In this document: positions 6,782-9,727 of the stretch, piece after piece
Layout: each line of letters opens with the position of its first letter
How positions within the stretch are numbered: position 1 is the first letter of the stretch
Assembly: GCA_049663805.1 (NCBI GenBank)
Contig: JBATEB010000080.1
Span: 1-9,727, forward strand
DNA length: 9,727 nucleotides
Source of the DNA: VBDM01 sp049663805
GTDB taxonomy: Bacteria > Pseudomonadota > Gammaproteobacteria > Burkholderiales > SG8-39
Direction of reading: 5' to 3'
Position numbers and translations under genes: made by a program
Notes under the pieces: generated by a model
Databases searched by the model: none
What the model was told of the DNA's origin: nothing
Seen by the model: only the letters and a program-made list of their open reading frames with translations

Positions 6782-7558
6782 TTACCGATTCCTGAACGTC
6801 GGCTTGCGTTTCTCGAGGAACGCCGCCATGCCTTCCTTCTGATCCTCGGTCGCGAACAAGGCGTGGAACAGGCGACGCTCGAACAGGATGCCTTCGGCGA
6901 GCGGCGACTCGAAGGCGCGATTGATCGCTTCTTTCGCCATCATCACCGAAGGCTGCGAGAACCCGGCGATTCTCCCCGCCGCGGCGAGTGCTTCCTCGAT
7001 CAGCTTGTCCGCCGGAACGACCCGCGACACCAGACCCGCGCGCTCGGCTTCCGCCGCGTCCATCATGCGTCCGGTGAGGACCATGTCCATCGCCTTCGCC
7101 TTGCCCACCGCGCGCGGCAGGCGCTGGGTGCCGCCCGCGCCCGGGATGACGCCGAGATTGATCTCGGGCTGCCCGAACCTGGCGTCCTCGGCGGCGATGA
7201 GGATGTCGCACATCATCGCGAGCTCGCAGCCGCCCCCGAGGGCGAAGCCCGCGACCGCGGCGATGACGGGCTTCCTCACCGCCTTCATCCGCTCCCAGTT
7301 GCGGGTCACGAACTCGCCCTTGTACACGTCCATGTAACCCCAGTCCTTCATCGCGCCGATGTCGGCGCCCGCGGCGAAGGCCTTGCCGCTGCCGGTGAGG
7401 ACGATCGCGCCTATGCCTTCGTCGGCGTCGAATTTGCCGAGCGCGTCGCCGAGCTCGTTCATGAGCGCATCGTTGAGCGCGTTGAGCGCTTTCGGCCGGT
7501 TGAGCGTGATCAGGCCGACGCGGCCGCGCGTCTCGACGAGGATGTTTTCGTAGGCCAT
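6782..7558 (-). CDS. Short-chain enoyl-CoA hydratase (crotonase family)
   Basis: A 258-residue crotonase-fold enzyme expected to hydrate 2-trans-enoyl-CoA to 3-hydroxyacyl-CoA. It resembles the mitochondrial ECHS1/bacterial single-domain hydratase type over its whole length. Both catalytic glutamates of that family are present: E112 in GGGCELAMMCD and E132 in FGQPEINLGVIPG. The oxyanion-hole segments are AFAAGADI (60-67) and the GGG at 108-110. The C-terminal trimer helix region ends in the familiar ATEDQKEGMAAFLEKRKP. It is the first gene of the minus-strand block, with a candidate -10 about 50 nt upstream. The Shine-Dalgarno is poor (AGGA lies about 18 nt away), but the start matches the family N-terminus. 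It is likely to work with FadD-activated substrates; the two hairpins downstream may set its level apart from the transporters. Confidence 0.93.
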   Translation of the reverse strand: MAYENILVETRGRVGLITLNRPKALNALNDALMNELGDALGKFDADEGIGAIVLTGSGKAFAAGADIGAMKDWGYMDVYKGEFVTRNWERMKAVRKPVIAAVAGFALGGGCELAMMCDILIAAEDARFGQPEINLGVIPGAGGTQRLPRAVGKAKAMDMVLTGRMMDAAEAERAGLVSRVVPADKLIEEALAAAGRIAGFSQPSVMMAKEAINRAFESPLAEGILFERRLFHALFATEDQKEGMAAFLEKRKPTFRNR

Positions 7559-7577
7559 GGGGGCAGACTTTCGCTAG

Positions 7578-7594
7578 TCCTGCGAGGGGCAGGA
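7578..7594. promoter_or_regulatory. Inverted repeat TCCTGC-N5-GCAGGA in the hydratase leader
   Basis: A perfect 6-bp inverted repeat with a 5-bp spacer, between the predicted hydratase transcription start (about 7598) and its ATG. Its size and place fit a repressor operator or a small leader hairpin. No regulator gene is in the window to match it to. Confidence 0.3.
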
Positions 7595-7604
7595 AGAACG
7601 TGGG

Positions 7605-7610
7605 ATTTTA
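7605..7610 (-). promoter_or_regulatory. Candidate -10 box for the hydratase/MFS operon
   Basis: On the minus strand TAAAAT within CTGATAAAATCCC matches the -10 consensus at five of six positions; it would start a transcript near 7598, with a leader of about 40 nt. The expected -35 position (7627-7634) is GC-rich and unconvincing, which suggests dependence on an activator. Confidence 0.45.
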
Positions 7611-7635
7611 TCAGGCCCGGGCGGCCGCGTTCCGC

Positions 7636-7654
7636 TAGAATCCTTCGCGAGGAG
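7636..7654 (+). promoter_or_regulatory. Candidate -10 box and ribosome binding site for the VOC gene
   Basis: TAGAAT (7636-7641), within CGCTAGAATCC, matches the -10 consensus at five of six positions. GAGGAG (7649-7654) is a strong Shine-Dalgarno 8 nt before the ATG at 7663 and decides that start over the in-frame ATG four codons later. No good -35 hexamer is present. Transcription would begin near 7648, giving a very short leader. Confidence 0.5.
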
Positions 7655-7662
7655 TCGGGACG

Positions 7663-8892
7663 ATGCTCGCCAAAATGAAACGGAAATTCGACGTCGGCGG
7701 CGTGCTGCTCGCGCAGCCGTTCAAGATCCGCCGGCTGGGGCATTTCGGGCTCAACGTGCGCAACCCGGTCGATTGCCTCGGGTTCTACACCGAGCTGCTG
7801 GGGTTCCGCATTTCCGATCCGCTGGACATCGCCGAGCGCCACCCGAAGCGCGACGAGCTCAAGGTGCTGGGGGACACCCACATGTATTTCCTGCGCCACG
7901 GTACCGACCACCATTCGCTGGTGTTGTGCAACGGCACCGTCTACCACGCGGCCGGCCGCGGCGGCGACATCCCGGCGGATGTCACCGTCAACCAGATGAC
8001 CTGGCAGGTATCCAGCCTCGCCGAGGTGGCGAACGCCATCGACTGGTTCGGGGAGAAGGGCGTGCCCATCAACCGCGCCGGGCGCGACATGCCGGGATCG
8101 AACTGGCACTGCTATCCCTACGATCCGGAGGGCCACCGCAACGAGCTCTACTACGGCATGGAGCAGATCGGCTGGTCGGGCACCGCCAAGCCGAAACCCA
8201 TGCACGAGCGCGGCTTCCGCGAGCGGCCGCCGCTGCCGCAGATGCCCGAATACGCCGAGGTCGAGGAGGCGCGCGCCCAGGGCGTCGACCTGTCCTCGGG
8301 CTTCCATCACCCGGAGACTTTGCCGGCGAAGTACGACGTCGACGGCATCCTGCTGCCGCGGCCGTTCAAGATCGTGCGCCACGGGCCGATACGCCTCTTC
8401 TGCCACGACCTGCGCAAGATGGAGCGGTTCTACCTCGAAGTGATGGGCTTTGCGCGCACCGAGAGCGCGACCTGGAAAGGCCACCGCTGCGTGTTCCTGC
8501 GCTGCGGCAACGAGCACCATTCGCTCGCGCTCTACCCGATCGCGCTGCGGAAAAAACTCGGCCTCTCGCCGCACACCACGACCATGAGCTTCGGCGTCCA
8601 GGTGGCGACCTACCGCCAGCTGCGCGCCGCGATCGATTTTCTTCGCGAGCGCGGCGGGAAATTCATCGAGCTTCCGCCGGCGCTGTCGCCGGGCATCGAC
8701 TACAGCGCCTGCGTGCTCGACCCGGCCGGGCACGCGATCCAGCTCTATTACTACATGGAGCAGGTCGGCTGGAACGGAAAGCCGCGGGGCGAGCGCGCGC
8801 GCGTGCCGGCAAGCGTCGCGAGGTGGCCCGCGGCGGTCGAGCCCAAATCCGATACGTATACAGGCGAGCCCTACCTGGGGCCCTGGGGCTGA
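7663..8892 (+). CDS. Double-VOC protein, extradiol ring-cleavage dioxygenase-like
   Basis: A 409-residue cytoplasmic protein made of two tandem halves, each opening with a K(F/Y)DV.G(V/I)LL..PFKI segment (8-22 and 223-237). Each half then runs through FY...(L/M)GF, FLR...HHSL and DP.GH...LYY.MEQ(I/V)GW, the fold of vicinal oxygen chelate proteins and type I extradiol dioxygenases. The N-terminal half has a plausible metal triad, H27 (LGHFGL), H84 (DHHSL) and E161 (GHRNELYY), and Y151 ten residues before E161 as in known enzymes. In the C-terminal half the aligned residues are P242, H286, Q360 and C350, so it looks catalytically dead. Typical two-domain extradiol dioxygenases have the opposite order. 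Next to a ring hydroxylase, cleavage of a catechol-like product is the best guess; other VOC chemistry is possible. The stop overlaps the next start. Confidence 0.85.
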   Translation: MLAKMKRKFDVGGVLLAQPFKIRRLGHFGLNVRNPVDCLGFYTELLGFRISDPLDIAERHPKRDELKVLGDTHMYFLRHGTDHHSLVLCNGTVYHAAGRGGDIPADVTVNQMTWQVSSLAEVANAIDWFGEKGVPINRAGRDMPGSNWHCYPYDPEGHRNELYYGMEQIGWSGTAKPKPMHERGFRERPPLPQMPEYAEVEEARAQGVDLSSGFHHPETLPAKYDVDGILLPRPFKIVRHGPIRLFCHDLRKMERFYLEVMGFARTESATWKGHRCVFLRCGNEHHSLALYPIALRKKLGLSPHTTTMSFGVQVATYRQLRAAIDFLRERGGKFIELPPALSPGIDYSACVLDPAGHAIQLYYYMEQVGWNGKPRGERARVPASVARWPAAVEPKSDTYTGEPYLGPWG

Positions 8893-9524
8893 TGACCTCC
8901 CTCCCGCCCCGCCGCGCGTGGGCTGCCGCGGTTCTCGCGGTTCTCCTCCTGTGCGGCTGCAGCGCGCTCAAGCGCTTCGCCTACGAGGGTTTCGGCCGCG
9001 ACGGCTGGCAGAAACCCGAAGAGGTCGTCGCCGCGCTCGGCCTGCGCGCCGGGGACCGCGTCGCCGACATCGGCTCCGGCAGCGGATACTTCACGCTGCG
9101 GCTTGCGCGCGCCGTCGGCCCCTCCGGCAAAGTCTACGCGGTGGATATCGACCGGGGAATGAACGCGGCGCTCGCCGAGCGCGCCCGCGAAGCCGGACTC
9201 GCCAACGTGGAAATCATCGATGCGCGCGTGGACGACAGCATGCTGCCGGCCTCCAGCGTGGATCTGCTCTTCGTCAGCGACACCTACCACCACATCGCGG
9301 ACCGCGTCCCTTACTTCAGGAACGCCGCGAAAACCCTGCGCCCAGGCGGACGCCTCGCCGTCATCGATTTCGACGGTCGCGGCTGGTTCGAGCGCTTCAT
9401 CGGCCACATCACACCGCCGGAGACAATCAAGAAGGAAATGCAGGAGGCCGGGTACCGGCTGCCGCACGAGTTCGCGTTTCTCGAGCGGCAGGCGTTTCTC
9501 GTGTTCCCGGCTCCGGCGCGATAA
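8892..9524 (+). CDS. Predicted lipoprotein with class I SAM-dependent methyltransferase domain
   Basis: A 210-residue protein. Residues 1-23 look like a lipoprotein signal: basic PPRR, a hydrophobic run (9-20), then L20-C21-G22-C23, with C23 the likely lipidated cysteine and serine at +2, favouring the outer membrane. The rest is a Rossmann-type methyltransferase: motif I VADIGSGSGYF (57-67), the acidic end of strand 2 in VYAVDID (81-87), VDDSMLP (113-119), DLLFVSDTYHHI (124-135) and TLRPGGRLAVIDF (148-160). The frame is open for 373 codons upstream inside the VOC gene, so upstream stops do not set the start. This ATG is chosen because it begins the signal peptide and overlaps the VOC stop as TGATG, implying coupled translation. 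Methylation of a product of the VOC enzyme is possible, but SAM is cytoplasmic, so the location is puzzling. Confidence 0.82.
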   Translation: MTSLPPRRAWAAAVLAVLLLCGCSALKRFAYEGFGRDGWQKPEEVVAALGLRAGDRVADIGSGSGYFTLRLARAVGPSGKVYAVDIDRGMNAALAERAREAGLANVEIIDARVDDSMLPASSVDLLFVSDTYHHIADRVPYFRNAAKTLRPGGRLAVIDFDGRGWFERFIGHITPPETIKKEMQEAGYRLPHEFAFLERQAFLVFPAPAR

Positions 9525-9579
9525 GCGGCTTCGTAACCGGGCGCTGTTCCTTCAAAGCCTGAACCTAGGAAACTCTTGG

Positions 9580-9701
9580 AGAAGCTCTGAACCACCTGTG
9601 ATTTCGTCATTGCCGCGTGAGCGGGAATCCAGAAATTCAACCGCTTGCTGGATGCCCGCTTTCGCGGGCATGACGTTAATCAGAGGTCCCTTAGAGCTTC
9701 T
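9580..9701. mobile_element. MITE-like interspersed inverted-repeat element
   Basis: A roughly 122-bp element built from two inverted arms (9580-9632 and 9648-9701) around a 15-bp centre. By eye about 42 of 53 aligned positions match, including a perfect outer AGAAGCTCT/AGAGCTTCT and an inner 28-bp arm starting CGTCAT and ending ATCCAG. Each inner arm is itself a hairpin: 9609-9616 with 9621-9628 (7 of 8 pairs) and 9652-9659 with 9664-9671 (8 of 8). The CGTCAT..CCCGC...GCGGG core belongs to a palindrome family scattered through many proteobacterial genomes. It has no coding capacity, and begins 55 bp after the methyltransferase stop, where it may help end or stabilise that transcript. CTTGG occurs at 9575-9579 and 9706-9710 but does not abut both ends, so a target duplication is not shown. 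The sequence 9525-9579 and 9702-9727 shows nothing recognisable. Confidence 0.7.
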
Positions 9702-9727
9702 GACCCTTGGCGGGTTGACCTGCGAGC

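Noticed and set aside
1330..7678. A chain of long open frames on the + strand (about 330-520 codons each) opposite the five minus-strand genes
   Set aside because: Each lies antisense to a clearly recognised protein, is rich in His, Arg, Asp and Glu with no recognisable domain, and is what high GC at third codon positions produces on the opposite strand.
7510..8733. A 407-codon minus-strand frame across the VOC gene
   Set aside because: It is antisense to a protein with two clear VOC halves, its composition is shadow-like (His/Arg/Val-rich, no motif), and it runs across the hydratase start region.
7773..8891. Extension of the methyltransferase frame 373 codons upstream
   Set aside because: This part overlaps the VOC gene in another frame and has arginine/proline-rich shadow composition; the signal peptide and TGATG overlap place the true start at 8892.
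9311..9640. A 109-codon minus-strand frame beginning with a FWIPAHAAMT-like segment
   Set aside because: The N-terminal part is a translation of the interspersed palindrome, a common source of false gene calls, and the rest is antisense to the methyltransferase.
9605..9675. Intrinsic terminator for the VOC-methyltransferase operon
   Set aside because: The stems are strong but neither is followed by a T-run on either strand; it is called as a repeat element instead.
9605..9675. CRISPR-like repeats
   Set aside because: There are only two arms, they are inverted to each other, and there is a single 15-bp spacer.

Overview
This GC-rich window of dense, closely packed genes looks like a betaproteobacterial chromosome, probably Burkholderiales or a relative. 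The grounds are the protein families, the lone -10 boxes of the GCTAAAAT / GATAAAAT / GCTAGAAT type, and a copy of the interspersed CGTCAT...CCCGC palindrome family near the right edge. This placement is inferred from style and not tested by alignment.

Left end (5-1205, + strand): a ChaC-type gamma-glutamylcyclotransferase (glutathione degradation) and a stand-alone CheY-like receiver protein with a TTG start. The receiver gene meets the next gene tail to tail, with only 4 nt between the stop codons.

Centre (1210-7558, - strand): five genes pointing the same way. In transcription order they are a short-chain enoyl-CoA hydratase, two unrelated MFS transporters 1 nt apart, a single-component FAD aromatic-hydroxylase-type monooxygenase, and FadD long-chain acyl-CoA ligase. 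A well-spaced sigma70-type promoter (-35 TTGGCG, 17 nt, -10 TACAAT) lies between the second MFS gene and the monooxygenase, so the block is probably two overlapping transcription units. The gap after the hydratase holds two GC-rich stem-loops.

Right part (7663-9524, + strand): a divergently transcribed pair, a double-VOC extradiol-dioxygenase-like protein and a class I SAM methyltransferase with a lipoprotein signal peptide. Their stop and start codons overlap (TGATG). The 104 bp between the hydratase and the VOC gene carries back-to-back -10 boxes. The last 203 bp contain no gene but hold a roughly 122-bp inverted-repeat element resembling a MITE.

Taken together, monooxygenase + extradiol-type dioxygenase + two importer/exporter-type MFS proteins + acyl-CoA ligase + enoyl-CoA hydratase suggest a catabolic locus for an aromatic, or ring-plus-acyl-chain, compound: uptake, ring hydroxylation, ring opening, CoA activation and beta-oxidation. 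The substrate cannot be read from the sequence. No dedicated regulator, ring-fission hydrolase or thiolase is present in the window. The most unusual items are the VOC protein, whose metal triad sits in the N-terminal instead of the C-terminal half, the apparently exported methyltransferase coupled to it, and a possible 12-codon leader peptide in front of the monooxygenase.
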